Position numbers and translations under genes: made by a program
Shown here: positions 1-11,014 of the stretch, in pieces
Layout of the letters: each line of letters begins with the position of its first letter
Numbering within the stretch: the stretch's first letter is position 1
The notes under the pieces: generated by a model
Told to the model about the DNA's origin: nothing
What the model saw: only the letters and a program-made list of their open reading frames with translations
The model's database searches: none
NCBI RefSeq assembly: GCF_000003195.3
Contig: NC_012874.2
Span: 1,519,001 to 1,583,000, forward strand
DNA length: 64,000 bases
Direction of reading: 5' to 3'
DNA from: Sorghum bicolor
Taxonomy: Eukaryota; Streptophyta; Magnoliopsida; Poales; Poaceae

Positions 1-1810
1 CTCATCCATAAAGAAGTAGGAATGAAATATAGTGTTATAATAAGTAAATAAAGCTCGTGATAATTCTTTGAAAAAGATAAAGAAATGTGGACCCATTAAA
101 ATCTATTAGTTCAATTATTATTATATTTCATCGAAATTATCAAAGCCCTAACCTTTTGTACGGTATGGCTTATAATGTAGCTAACCAAGCTCTCACATCG
201 TGGTCCATGGCAGCTTTGGCATGATAGCCATTTTTAGTTGTGCCAAGCAGAATCTATGGCATGACCGCTCATTCGAAGAAAGACGGCAAATAGGGCATGG
301 GAAGCCGTAGAGCATGAAAGATGGCAGTAGATGATGCAATCGGAGGAGGAGAAGAATTTGAAAAGAATAAAAAGTTAGCGCCTGGCACATGTGAAAATAT
401 ATATAATCCGAAGATTCACTAAATCATTTTACTATAACCCTAGTTGAGCACCATGTATTTTCTTGGAAAATAAAATTTCGTCATTCTAGTTTTGCTTCTA
501 CTCGATTATGCTTGATATTCTCTTATTGATGTCGATCTATTTGCTTCACTATTATTGTCGCCTCATTATTTGTGCTCACATATACTTTCCTACGTATTCC
601 ATAATTATCAAATCGTTAGAGTGTTTCTACCAATTTTATCATCATCTTTGTCCATAACTCTTGAATATTATGGGTATAGTGAAATCATAATGAAGATCCT
701 TAAATCTTCCCAGCAGCTTTTAGGCATGTGTAAAAAAGAGGAAGAGAAGGACAAAAAAGCAAGTAGCCAACTCCACCTCTGCCTCCGCCTCCTCCTCTGC
801 CTCCTCGTTGTCGGGTTGTCGTAGATACGACATTGACTAAGAGAGAGGCATATGATGAAGCAACGGCTGAAGATGTCACGACAAACTAGAGTTACTTCAT
901 CCATAAAGAAGTAGGAATCCAATGTTGTGAGCAATGGTGGATCTAGCAATAAGACGGGGTGGGATCAAGCTCCCTTACTCAAAGCATGAAACCCAACCAA
1001 AGGCTCCCCCTCCCCACGGACGGGCTCCTCCCTCTTTAAATTGGTACCTATAAAATGTTGGAAGAAATGTCTAGATATGAAAGACAATGGGAGAAGTAGA
1101 TAACGATCTTTTGAAAAAAATATCAAGAGATGAAGGAAGAAATGTGAATCAATATTGACATATATCTCTTGGGTTATATGCTTATTTTTGTACGGCTTCG
1201 TGGACTTTGGCCGTGTTTGGATACTCTAGTTTGGCTAGAGGATAGAGTTAGTTTCTAGCCCAAGACTAATTCTGAACTAGCTCTAGCTGAAGACATATTT
1301 GGATGCAAGGGTTAGAATGACAATAAATGCGGCGGATCGGTCCGGGAAGAGGATAATCTCGATTCCGTGCGGCTTGAGTTGGAGAAAAAAAAAAGAATTG
1401 ATATGGGCCCCACTAGAACTAGCCCAAATAATCACCCCTTTTAGGGGATAGTTTTTTTGGTGGGCTAGTTGCAAAAAACTAACTTTAGCCCTCTTGTTTG
1501 GCTACTTTTAGACTAATTGAGCATAAATTAGCACAAACTAGCTCTAGCCCCTGGATCCAAACAGGGCCTTTGTCTCTTTTCTTTACTTTAGACCCATTAA
1601 AATCTAATATTTTAATATCTTATCTAAATCATCAAGATCTAACCCTTGTGTATAGTATAGCCCATAATGTAGCTATCACATCATGGTCCATGACAGCTTT
1701 GGCATGATAGCCATTTAGTCATGTGCCATATACCATGGGGAGGCCAACGGGCCAAACGAAATCCGTGGTATGACCACTCATTCGACCACTTCAAAACCCA
1801 TGGTATGCCA
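1..1810. repeat. Diverged direct duplication, unidentified repeat
   Basis: Two diverged direct copies of the same sequence. The phrase CATCCATAAAGAAGTAGGA occurs at about 3 and again at about 899. The stretch at 91-276 (GACCCATTAAAATCT through GCATGATAGCCATTT to CTCATTCG) recurs at 1587-1790. A 360-bp MITE (1209-1568) lies just before the second copy and accounts for part of the different spacing. No coding sequence with a recognisable domain is visible. Whether this is part of a larger transposon running off the left edge cannot be told. Confidence 0.6.
1209..1568. mobile_element. Tourist-like MITE (family E), 360 bp
   Basis: The ends are inverted repeats, GGCCGTGTTTGGATAC on the left and GGATCCAAACAGGGCC on the right, with TTT immediately outside on both sides as a 3-bp target duplication. 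The interior carries repeated CTAGCTCTAGC-like motifs and no ORF. A non-autonomous PIF/Harbinger-type element is inferred from TIR and duplication length. Confidence 0.75.
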
Positions 1811-2205
1811 AAAAGGGGACAATATTATTGACAGTATGTTGGAACGATGCATGCTTTATGATGATCATGCTGACTTCTCCCACCCCTACGGTATATATTG
1901 ATCATTTGAAATTGTTGTTTTCGGAATATGTTGATCATTTTTACTTACCATTTTTGCCATGGACAAAGAGGCCAAGGGATGATCTTGGAGTAATTAAAGA
2001 AAAGATAGGTATGTGCATCTCCTGTCACTAACGGCACAATAGATTGTAGATACAGGTTTGTAATAGTTGGCTTACTGAGATTTTTGGAGATTTGTTTCAG
2101 TGCATGCTACAAAGTAGTAGTACAAGGTACTAGGAACATGAGCAGAGGGATCCACCACTTCCCAAAGATACCTCTTGGTGAATGACCATTTCGTTGACAA
2201 GGTTA

Positions 2206-2481
2206 GAGCAACTCCAACAGCTTTGCTATTCTTATTACGGAGGTCTTTTAGAACTTTTATAGTAGAAAAATAGGCTCCAACAGATGTGCTATTTGGTTTT
2301 GTAAAATAGAAAGTTTGCTATCCCTTGATTTTCGTTGGCCATATATAGCCAACCACTGGCACTAGCTATCTGATAGCAAGGCTGTTGTAAACCTCTTTTT
2401 TTTTAAGAAATTATCTATTTTATAAAATAGCTAAACATTAAAATTTAGCTACTCATTTTAGCCAAGCTCTTGGAGATGCTC
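2206..2481. mobile_element. Tourist-like MITE (family D), 276 bp
   Basis: Terminal inverted repeats GAGCAACTCCAACAG and CTTGGAGATGCTC are flanked by TTA on both sides (2203-2205 and 2482-2484). AT-rich interior, no coding capacity. Confidence 0.75.
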
Positions 2482-2484
2482 TTA

Positions 2485-4491
2485 TGGGCATAAAAGTTAA
2501 GCCCATGACATCCGATTTATGTTATTTTTTTAAGGCAAATATTTATTCCAAAAACTCATGCATGTCTCGTGAACAATCATATAAACATTTTCAAACGCCA
2601 TGTGAGAATGTCCCAAAAGTAGGCAAAATGCCGTGTATTCATGACTAAATTAATCCATCAAAGAAAAATATCACTGCACTCAATTTGTTTTCTACTGCTC
2701 AAATGTTTTGCATTTCCAACTCCTTATTCGTTCATTCCTAATGCAAAACATGAAGAATTATTCTTGGTCAACAGAAGACAAAATATGCCACCCCATCCAC
2801 CATTGCGATCAACATATTTACATTAACCTCTATGAGGAAACAATTGGACAACATGGGTCCACCATTCTAACTATTTTGTGCAAGAACCAAAAAAGGAAAA
2901 GGTAAAAGACGATTCGAGCCTGAACCTACTGATGGTTAATTGATGTTGGGCGCTGCAGGCTTTGGTGAAGTGGAGACTGTTTCTCAAGGGCAACGGGTGG
3001 GAGTGACGCAGCGGCCTCAACGGCCACGGTTAATCGAGGGCAGGCAGTTGGACGTGGGCATGCAGCAGGCCAGCAGCACCCTCAATGAACGCGGACAGCA
3101 GCAAGCACCTGTCACAAAGTTTGTAAAAAGGGTGTGTCAAATTTCTCTCCCACACATGATGACAAGATGCTACAAAAACAGATAAAATGCAAGCAATAGA
3201 AAATAAATAGATGCTTTATAAAATGCAGGTGCAAGCTTGTGCAGAGAAAAAGAAATAAAGCACATGGGGTTTCTCAAAGAGTAGCAGCCATACTTTGAAT
3301 CGCTGGCTGCTCAGTCTCCACTTCTTTGTTGTCTAATATATGTGCTGCTTGTCGACTTTTGTAATCCAGAAAAGACATTTCACTGACTTTGATTGTCGGT
3401 GTCCCAATCGAATGCAGCGTTCGATAAATGAAAACTGAATATATTCTGATAATTAGAACTGGACAACTTGTCATGCTTCATAAATGTTGTTCTGGTTCTC
3501 TCTTTTTCTTTCAAAGGGACTGTTCCGGTTCTTGCTTTTTCTTTCAAAGGCACTGTTCTGATTCTCTGGTGCCTTGTGTCTGCGTTCACTCTGACTATAT
3601 CAACCATGATCGTTCCTGGAATTGGTACAAACAAACAAATTTGATTATGAAAATGAATTTAGAAAAACGAAATTAGAGTGTTGCAGTTCTGGGTTCCTTA
3701 ATCCAATTAGCACAACAAATTAGTATAAGTATAGTTTTACCTAACTGCATTCTTCCTAATCTACACAAATTCAATAAATCTGATAATCCGCAGCACAGCG
3801 ATTTTACACCTAAAACTTAATCTTCAGGAATTTACATGATGACTGATGAGCAGCAAGGAGATATACCAATTCTTTTTGCGGATTTGATCCTCTAAAGTAA
3901 TACTTTCCAGGCAATAAAACATGCAAAAATCATACTGATTAATTCAAGAGCACATGTTTTAGTAGAGAAGCAACAAGGGGTTACCTATATCCTCGTATTG
4001 CATTGAACACAAATATAGCGTGAAGAATGAAGTTGAAACACATGAAAATTCAGTTTGCAGCAAGCCAGGACTAAACTGATGGAAATGTCACATCATTTTG
4101 AGAAGAAGACTTATAGACAATCGTTAGCCTATATGAGTATATATCCTACATATCAACTGGTATAGCCTGCACAATGCAGTAACATGATCCAGAATAAAAA
4201 TATTTTCTTCATTAATTTCATTGAGGTCATGATGTATGAATATGATATGAGTATAACCAACACAATTAGGGCAGAGAAATTAGGATACTAAATTAACAAA
4301 CAGATCTATCTGGTTTTTCTGGAAAGCTAATTGCTGATTATCAGAATACAAAGACATTACATCTCAGCTCTAAGCCTGCAGCATTCTATATCATATGGAT
4401 TGCAAAAATGCATTGTTTTCCAAAAGATTGATGTTAAAATGTTACAGGAGAAATTTTACATGGTATGCATAGGTAAAACTCTACCTGTACA
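2485..4491. other. Intergenic / 3' flank of the PPR gene
   Basis: Mostly AT-rich DNA without a recognisable gene. A locally GC-rich patch at about 2940-3110 contains a short open frame but no ATG-initiated product I recognise. The segment just below 4492 may be 3' UTR of the PPR gene; on the minus strand a CAG|GTAG donor-like sequence lies a few bases after the stop codon, so a spliced 3' UTR is possible. Confidence 0.5.
3488..3568. repeat. 33-bp minisatellite, about 2.5 copies
   Basis: Tandem units starting TGTTCTGGTTC at 3488, TGTTCCGGTTC at 3521 and TGTTCTGATTC at 3554. The first two contain TTTTTCTTTCAAAGG. It lies in the 3' flank of the PPR gene. Confidence 0.85.
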
Positions 4492-6057
4492 TCAGTCGAC
4501 AAGCGGCGGGTTCTCAGAGCCGACCCAGCTGCAGGCAGTGTCTTTCAGCACGCCTCGTTGTTTCATCATCTCCCTAACATCGTGCACGCCTTCCCACTTC
4601 CCAGCTGCTGCAAGTGTGTTGGAAAACGCCATGTAGGCACCTGGTCTCCCCTTGCGGCTCAGCTCAAAGACCTCCCTTGATGCAATGTTGGCCATGTCCA
4701 TATCCCCGTGCAGTGTAGCCGCCCCAAGCAACGCGGTCCACACATCAGAGTTTGGCCTCACTGGTATACCTCTGACGAAATCATAGGCCTGCCGCACGCT
4801 TCCGAATCTACCCAGCAAGTCCACCATGCAAGCATAGTGTTCCATCCGTGGCTGCAGCAAGTACTCACTCTCCATGCTCTGGAAAGCCTCCTGGCCCTGA
4901 GACAGCAGCCCAGCGTGTGCACACGCTGACAGAATGCTCAAGAAGGTGGCGTGGTTCGGCCTCACATCTCGCCGCTCTCGCATTTCGGCGAACAGCTGAA
5001 GGGCCTCCTCAGAGAGGCCGTTCTTCCCATACCCGTCGATCATCGAAGTCCAGGTGATCACATTCCTCTCTGGCATCTGGTTGAAGATCCTACGGCCGTC
5101 TTCCACCCGGCCACACTTGGCATACATGTCTACCAGAGCACTTCCAACTTTGATGTCCAAGACTAGGCCGCTCTTCATCCCCTGGCAATGCACCTGCTCG
5201 CCAAGCTCTGGCGAAGACAAGAGTGAGCAGGCCCCGAGCACGCTCACAAATGTCGATACCGTGGGCCGAAACCCTGCTTGCTGCATCGCCTTGAACACCT
5301 CAAGCGAGCCCTCTGCCGTATCCTCTGTCTTGCTGTACCCTTCCACCATGGCGTTGTATGCGACGACGTCCTTCCCCTCCATCTCCTCGAATATCGCCTC
5401 GGCGTCCTCGAACAGGCCTTCATTCATGCACCCGACGACCAGGGCCGTGGAGCACACCACGCTCCGCACGGGCATGGCGCCGTGCACCCGGCGTGCGTAC
5501 GCAAGCGACCCGCTCTTCACGTAGGCGTCCACCAGGGCCGCGAACAGGATCTCGTCGGACTGTGCGACGGACCTCAGCACGCGCGCGTGGACCTCCCTGG
5601 CCACGACGCCCGGCAGAGCCAGCGCCGCGGACAGCTTCAGCGCCATAGACAGGGCGAAGACGTCCAGCCGCCCCGTGGACGCCGCGAGCCGCCGCACGAC
5701 CCCGAGCGCCTCCGCGGGGCGGCCCCGCCGGAAGTATCCCGCGACGAGGTAGTTGTGCGCGGCGCGGGTCGGGGTCCGCATCCCGTCGAACACGGCGCGG
5801 GCGTTGTGGAGGGAGCCGCACCGGAGGTGCAGCACGAGGAGCTTGACGGAGAGGTCAGCGCTTCCCGTAAGGCCTGACGCGAGGAGCTGCGCGTGGAGCG
5901 TCTGCGCCTCGGCCCGCGGCGGGGACGCGTCGATGAGGCCCTGCACCGCGGCCGCGAGCGCGGCGGCTGTGCGGAGGTGGCGTGGGACGCGCGGTGCCAG
6001 CGAGCCAGCGCACGGGTGGGTCGCGGGGGCCCTGTTTCTCTGAGGCTGAGCTGACAT
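4492..6057 (-). CDS. Pentatricopeptide repeat (PPR) protein, PLS class with E-type tail
   Basis: Intronless 521-aa reading frame starting at the ATG at 6055-6057 (MSAQPQRN). The frame is open further upstream to 6192 but without an ATG, so this is the first usable start. The N-terminus is Arg- and Ala-rich with few acids, consistent with mitochondrial or plastid import. Tandem helical repeats follow, with typical phrases such as VGSALVDMYAKCGRVEDGRRIF, NVITWTSMIDGYGKNG, EEALQLFAEM and HYACMVDLLGRFG. The C-terminus has an E-like extension ending in SWVG and no DYW deaminase domain. PLS-class PPR proteins bind organellar RNA and act mostly in editing or processing; the target here cannot be read from sequence. 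Length and layout resemble Arabidopsis At1g28690-like proteins, from memory. No frameshift or internal stop. Confidence 0.9.
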   Translation of the reverse strand: MSAQPQRNRAPATHPCAGSLAPRVPRHLRTAAALAAAVQGLIDASPPRAEAQTLHAQLLASGLTGSADLSVKLLVLHLRCGSLHNARAVFDGMRTPTRAAHNYLVAGYFRRGRPAEALGVVRRLAASTGRLDVFALSMALKLSAALALPGVVAREVHARVLRSVAQSDEILFAALVDAYVKSGSLAYARRVHGAMPVRSVVCSTALVVGCMNEGLFEDAEAIFEEMEGKDVVAYNAMVEGYSKTEDTAEGSLEVFKAMQQAGFRPTVSTFVSVLGACSLLSSPELGEQVHCQGMKSGLVLDIKVGSALVDMYAKCGRVEDGRRIFNQMPERNVITWTSMIDGYGKNGLSEEALQLFAEMRERRDVRPNHATFLSILSACAHAGLLSQGQEAFQSMESEYLLQPRMEHYACMVDLLGRFGSVRQAYDFVRGIPVRPNSDVWTALLGAATLHGDMDMANIASREVFELSRKGRPGAYMAFSNTLAAAGKWEGVHDVREMMKQRGVLKDTACSWVGSENPPLVD

Positions 6058-6192
6058 TTCTGGACCCTGCTCGTCTGTTTCTCTCAGCTGGCACGGAGGC
6101 TCGTCGCCGGCCGGCGGGCGTCGCGGCGGCGCGGTAGTGTCAGGGCGACGCACACGCAGGGGATAATTGGGTTGTTGGGCCGTATGGGCCAA

Positions 6193-6900
6193 CCGGCCAC
6201 ATTGGTATCGGCCGACGTATTACGTGTTTACTGCAATTTTTGCTTAAGAACGTAGTATTTACTGTAAACAACTTCAAATTAAAAACTTTTCAACTATAAA
6301 TCGATTTATAAGTTTAACTTTTGTAATTTCATTTCTCATGAATAATTAAATTTGATTCGTCTTTGATGGAAAAAAAATCAATTCCTAAATTTATCTTGAA
6401 TCAAATATTTTAAGTTTGATCAAATTTATAAAAAAAAGTGTTAAGAAATTAATATCATTAGATACTATAATAAGATATTTATTTGTGTCATAAATATTTA
6501 TAGCTATTTTTCTGTAAATTGAATCAAACATGAAAAAAAAATTGACTTATGACAACTCTTTTTGAACGGAAACTTAAAACAACTCTAGAAGTTGATTTAT
6601 TGAAGGACTGAGGGTTTACGAAGTTGTAGATCTTATTAAGCTCTACACTTTTTTTATATAAAACATAACTCATCTTCATCCAACTTCATATGCAAAAGCT
6701 ATAAATTATTTTTAGATAACTATTAAGGTTTGTGGTACTAGCAGGATAGTCAGGTGTATAATGTCATTTTTAACTTATCTCTCATAGTCTCATCTACTCC
6801 TAGAAAATCATATTTTTAATATTCATAGTGTCCAGGTGTCAATTACTATGATTAAATAGTATGTTTTAGCAAAAAAGAAAAATAAAATATTACTATTAAT
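6193..6900. other. AT-rich intergenic DNA upstream of the PPR gene
   Basis: Promoter-side flank of the PPR gene followed by AT-rich DNA with long A and T runs. I see no gene and no clear element boundary. Confidence 0.5.
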
Positions 6901-7055
6901 AGGGTGTTTGGTTGGGGTTGTTAAAGTTTAACAGATAGTATTTTTGTTTTATTTGATAATTATTATCCAATCATGGACTAAGTAGGCTTAAAAGATTCCT
7001 CTTGCAAATTACTTTCTAACCATATTTTAAGTTTTGTAAATAGTCTATATTTATT
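6901..7055 (+). mobile_element. 3'-truncated Tourist-like MITE (family C)
   Basis: Starts AGGGTGTTTGGTTGGGG and contains ATTATTATCCAATCATGGAC and TAGGCTTAAAAGATTC, as in the family C copies at 34382 and 48164. No right-hand terminal repeat is found, so it appears truncated. Confidence 0.6.
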
Positions 7056-7292
7056 CAGGCATCAACGTCCTTGATTACCAAAAGAAAAATCTGGTGCATG
7101 CGTGTGAAGAAATAAGAGAAAGGGACCACAGGAGCCGCAGCCGAAAACGACGTGGTAGGTCTGATGCACGCATGTGCAAAACTGTGCACGGGTGGCTTGG
7201 GTGCTTCTCGCTCGCCTGCAACTGCACTGCATGCCTCGATCGGGCAGCTAAGGTGCAGAAGCAGCTCTGCAGCAGCTGGACACTGAGCTCCC

Positions 7293-7383
7293 TCGTCGTC
7301 GTCGTCGTCGTCGTCGTCGTCCCCGGCCGGCCGGGGACAGCAGCCTGGAGCCCTGGAGGCAAAGCGTGTGTGTGTGTGTGTGT
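7293..7383. repeat. Two microsatellites, (CGT)n and (GT)n
   Basis: About nine CGT units end near 7321 and a perfect GT run occupies about 7365-7383. They lie in a GC-richer stretch (7090-7650) that has open frames on both strands but no recognisable protein. Confidence 0.9.
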
Positions 7384-7747
7384 GACGGCACATGGAGGGG
7401 AGGCCCGTGGCCATGAAGAAAGCTGCTGGCAAAGGAAAATGGGGTGGACAGCCACAGGCAGGCGGGAAAGATTGATACACCAGCAACAGACGACCAAGAT
7501 CTTGTGCTCTGCTACCTTGGAATTAGCAAAAGCTACCACGCCGGAGCCAAAGCATCATACAGTACAGTATCCTGCATGTCTACTTTGGAATTACTGTAGC
7601 TTGCAGTTGCTGCCTGTTGCATCACGCAGGCCTGTAGAAGAATACAGTTAGCAACTGTCGGAGGAGGATCAACTTTCTCTCTCTCTCTTTTTAATTATAT
7701 GTGTTCGTTAATCCCTGCCACGTTCGTTGGTGGGGCCTTGCTTTGTT

Positions 7748-8178
7748 GGTGAAAAATTTTAAGTTTAGCTACTGTAATATTTTCGTTTGTATTTGATACT
7801 TCCTCCATCCCAAATTGTAAGTCATTTCAAGAATCTTGGAGAGTCAAATTTTTCTAAGTTTGACCAAATTTATATTATAAAATAATAATTATTATGGTAC
7901 TGACTAAGTATCATTAGATTCTTTCTTAATTATGTTTCCATAGTATATTCACTTAACGTTATAAATCTTAGTATTTTTCTCTATAATTTTGGTCAAACGT
8001 GAAAATGCTTTGACTTTCCAAGATTCTTGAAATGACTTACAATTTGGGATGGAGGGAGTAATTATTATTTAGTTATAAATTAATTACGTTCAAAAGATTC
8101 GTCTCGCAAATTATAAAAAAACCGTGTAATTAATTTTTTTTAATTTATATTTTAATATTTTAGATTTGATGTGACAGG
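7748..8178 (+). mobile_element. Degenerate family A MITE split by a Stowaway element
   Basis: The left part (GCTACTGTAATATTTTCGTTTG) ends at 7798 and the right part (AAAAGATTCGTCTCGC, GATTTGATGTGACAGG) resumes at 8059. Removing the nested Stowaway restores a continuous family A order. Both terminal repeats are degraded. Confidence 0.7.
7799..8058. mobile_element. Stowaway MITE, 260 bp, nested
   Basis: Long terminal inverted repeats of about 40 bp beginning CTTCCTCCATCCCAAATTG and ending AATTTGGGATGGAGGGAG. TA lies immediately outside on both sides, the signature duplication of Tc1/Mariner-type Stowaway elements. Confidence 0.9.
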
Positions 8179-8184
8179 AAATAA

Positions 8185-8427
8185 GGCCTTGTTTAGTTCT
8201 AAAATTTTTTGGAAAATCGACATTGTAGCACTTTCGTTTTTATTTGATAAATATTGTCCGATCATAGACTAACTAGGCTCAAAAGATTCGTCTCGTCAAT
8301 TCCGACCAAACTGTGCAATTAGTTTTTATTTTTTGTCTATATTTAATACTCCATGCATGCGTCTAAAGATTTGATGTGACGGAGAATCTGAAAAATTTTA
8401 CAAAATTTTTTGAAACTAAACAAGGCC
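8185..8427 (+). mobile_element. Family A Tourist-like MITE, full length (243 bp)
   Basis: TIRs GGCCTTGTTTAGTT and ACTAAACAAGGCC, flanked by TAA on both sides. The interior carries the family landmarks AAAGATTCGTCTCG and TAATACTCCATGCATGCG. This copy can serve as a reference for the family in this window. Confidence 0.9.
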
Positions 8428-8829
8428 TAACACAAGGCCCCCAACAGCAGTACGGTGTACTTACTGCAATGATATCTGCTGCATGCCTGTGTGGTGTGAC
8501 GAGCAAAGCAAAGGTGTTAGAGCTGTCAGCTGTGCTGTTGTGGTGATAAAAAGTGAAAAGGGGAGGCGGCATGAATGGGAATGTCCTGCACCCGGCAATG
8601 CAGTGACAGTTGGGAATTGAAGGAGGTCTCAGCTGATCAGTTGAGCCCACGAGTGCACGCAGGCTCATCGCATCATCACGCATCGATCTGCAGATCTCAC
8701 CTTGACATGTCATGTCATTAGCGTGCTACTAGTTCGACGATGAACACGGTCACATACCTGCCTTATGTTCTTGACATGAACATCAACTGAACCAGCCGGT
8801 GAAGTTTACTTATTTCTCACTGCTACTTA

Positions 8830-9067
8830 GGCCTTGTTTCCGAAAATATTTTAGATTTCGGTATTGTAGCATTTCCGTTTTTATTTGACAAATATTATCT
8901 AATTACAGACTAATTAGGCTTAAAAGATTCATCTCGTGATTCACAAGCAAACTGTGCTATTAGTTTTTGTTTTCATCTATATTTAATGCTTCATACATGT
9001 GCCGCAAAATTCGATGTGACAGATAATCTTGAAAAGTTTTTGGTTTTTGGGTGAACTAAACAAGGCC
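8830..9067 (+). mobile_element. Family A Tourist-like MITE (238 bp)
   Basis: Begins GGCCTTGTTTCCG and ends GAACTAAACAAGGCC. Outside bases are TTA and TTG, so the duplication is imperfect. Internal landmarks are conserved. Confidence 0.85.
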
Positions 9068-9683
9068 TTGCATTGCATCAATAATTAAAATACTGTGGTA
9101 ACTAACCTTTCAATAAACTAATGGTCATCCCGAGAAGCACGTACTGCATGCATGATCACATCGTACTATAGTAGAGTGCTCCGTATAATTCCAAGGCACG
9201 ATCGAGATATACTGTATGATGTACTACCTGCTTAATTACCTGCTGCCATCAAAGGCACATGGTTACAAGTTTTAAGACTCCTTGGGATGCGTTGTTTTAT
9301 TTGTTTAGCAGCCTGCTGCGCTGCTGATGATATCATTGTTAACTAGTACAGTAGTATATAGACGTATAGTAGGTTTGTTATCTTAGTTCGAGCCAAAGTT
9401 CTTCATCGGATCGGAGTTTTTTTTTCAAAAAAAAAAAGATCGATTGATTCCTTGTTATTTTGCATCCAGGGGCACGCTCGATCACCTACGACAGGACAAA
9501 AGCTCAACTCCTCTGTGTTGTGTTTTTCCTCGTCTGTTCATCAGTTCGGTCCCGCACCTATAGCTAGAGCACGCATCATGGGCAAAGCATAGCACATGCA
9601 AAGCATCAGGCACAACAGAGCCTTTGATTGACTGCAGATCGAGTCGTTTCTCGTTTGTCGAAACAGCAAAAGCAAACAACCAA
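9068..9683. other. Intergenic, no gene seen
   Basis: Non-coding sequence with CATGCATG motifs and an A/T-homopolymer stretch near 9420-9440. No gene or element boundary was recognised. Confidence 0.5.
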
Positions 9684-9926
9684 GGCCTTGTTTAGTTACA
9701 TGAAAATTTTGCAAAATTTTTCACATTCTCCGTCACATCGAATTTTTAGACACATGCATGGAGTATTAAATATAAACGAAAATAAAAACTAATTGCACAG
9801 TTTGGTCGGAATTGACGAGACGAATCTTTTGAGTCTAGTTAGTCCATAATTGGATAATATTTGTCAAATACAAACGAAAGTTCTACAGTGTCGATTTCCC
9901 AAAATTTTTCGGAACTAAACAAGGCC
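9684..9926 (-). mobile_element. Family A Tourist-like MITE, full length (243 bp)
   Basis: Reverse orientation (GACGAGACGAATCTTTTGAG on the + strand). Complete TIRs are flanked by CAA on both sides (9681-9683 and 9927-9929). Confidence 0.9.
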
Positions 9927-10423
9927 CAACTATTACAGTCAATATAGGGCAACTCAAATAATTTATATTTTCTATAGCTAAACAATGATAAAATACACGT
10001 TGTCTGAATAACCACAAAAATTAGACACCTAACATATTGAAAGTGATTAAAACAACGATATATGTGTTAGTGTATTTTTTTGTCAGATTGCTAGTGTTTT
10101 TCATTCCTCATCTTTTTTTAGCGTGCCATAACAACCAGTTTATCTATGAATGCTGGGAAGAGTAGAGAAGATGAGTAAAAGGGGTAGTACAATGCTCATT
10201 ACAATCATTCTACTCGGTGAAATGTGTTAGGTTTAGTCCCGCGTCAAAAACTAATGATAGCCGAGCATAATATATAAGGTGGGACAACCCTCACTGCTTG
10301 AGGCCAAACGTATGCGTCTGCTGACTGAAGCTAAGCGATCGTGTCACTATAATGTAAATAAAACCCTGAGTGTCCATTGAATCTCTGTCAACATAGCTCT
10401 CCCCTCTCATGCACGTACACTAA
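9927..10423. other. Intergenic, no gene seen
   Basis: AT-rich sequence between two MITEs. No coding or structural feature was recognised. Confidence 0.5.
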
Positions 10424-10560
10424 GGGGGTATTTGGCACAGCTCCTTACGAAGAGGCACCTATGTTTTTTTACTCAAAAACGGTTTCTTTAGAAAAACGTT
10501 TGGCAGAGCTAGCTCCTCTGGAGGAATCGGAGCCGAAGAGAAGTCCTACCAAACAGACCC
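10424..10560. mobile_element. Short Tourist-like MITE (family G), 137 bp
   Basis: Imperfect ends GGGGGTATTTGGCACAGCTCC and CCTACCAAACAGACCC, with TAA on both sides (10421-10423 and 10561-10563). Related to the element interrupted at 54338-54795. Confidence 0.7.
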
Positions 10561-10979
10561 TAACTAAGCATCAGTTATCCTACTTGAGGGTGGTATACTG
10601 GTATCCTCGCTCGTTCTCCCCCCTTGTGTTTGTGTCGTTGCACATAGTACTTCTACAGTTCTAGTAGATACTCCTCATCTGCATCACATCTACCGAATAA
10701 ACTCTATCTTGTAACTTGCGATCACAAACAAAAAAAAAATTGTACAATGTCATAAAAGCAAGAATGATATGCTTCTGAGTACTAGTAGATAAACTTGGCA
10801 TGGCCTTCAATGTACATCACTTTTGCTTCGAAACTCTGAAAGCACGAATGATGTGAGCTTCCTTGCCTTCAATGTACATCATTTTTGAAAGGCTGAATGT
10901 AGAAAATTGAACATCCCACCCATACTCTCCTTGAGGTGGGACACCCACAGCGAAGACGAAATTCAGATAGAAGGGCATG

Positions 10980-10981
<2 letters not shown>

Positions 10982-11011
<30 letters not shown>
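10982..11011. repeat. (AT)n microsatellite
   Basis: Uninterrupted TA dinucleotide run of about 30 bp in intergenic DNA. Confidence 0.95.

Positions 11012-11014
<3 letters not shown>

Noticed and set aside
1..1810. LTR retrotransposon ends
   Set aside because: The direct repeats are too diverged and unevenly spaced, with no primer-binding site, polypurine tract or TG...CA ends recognised.
5278..5877. 199-codon + strand frame inside the PPR gene
   Set aside because: Complement of the GC-rich PPR coding sequence; low-complexity composition and no domain.
6058..6192. N-terminal extension of the PPR frame to 6192
   Set aside because: There is no ATG in the extension; the open frame starts only with TTG. 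The ATG at 6055-6057 gives a protein of normal size.
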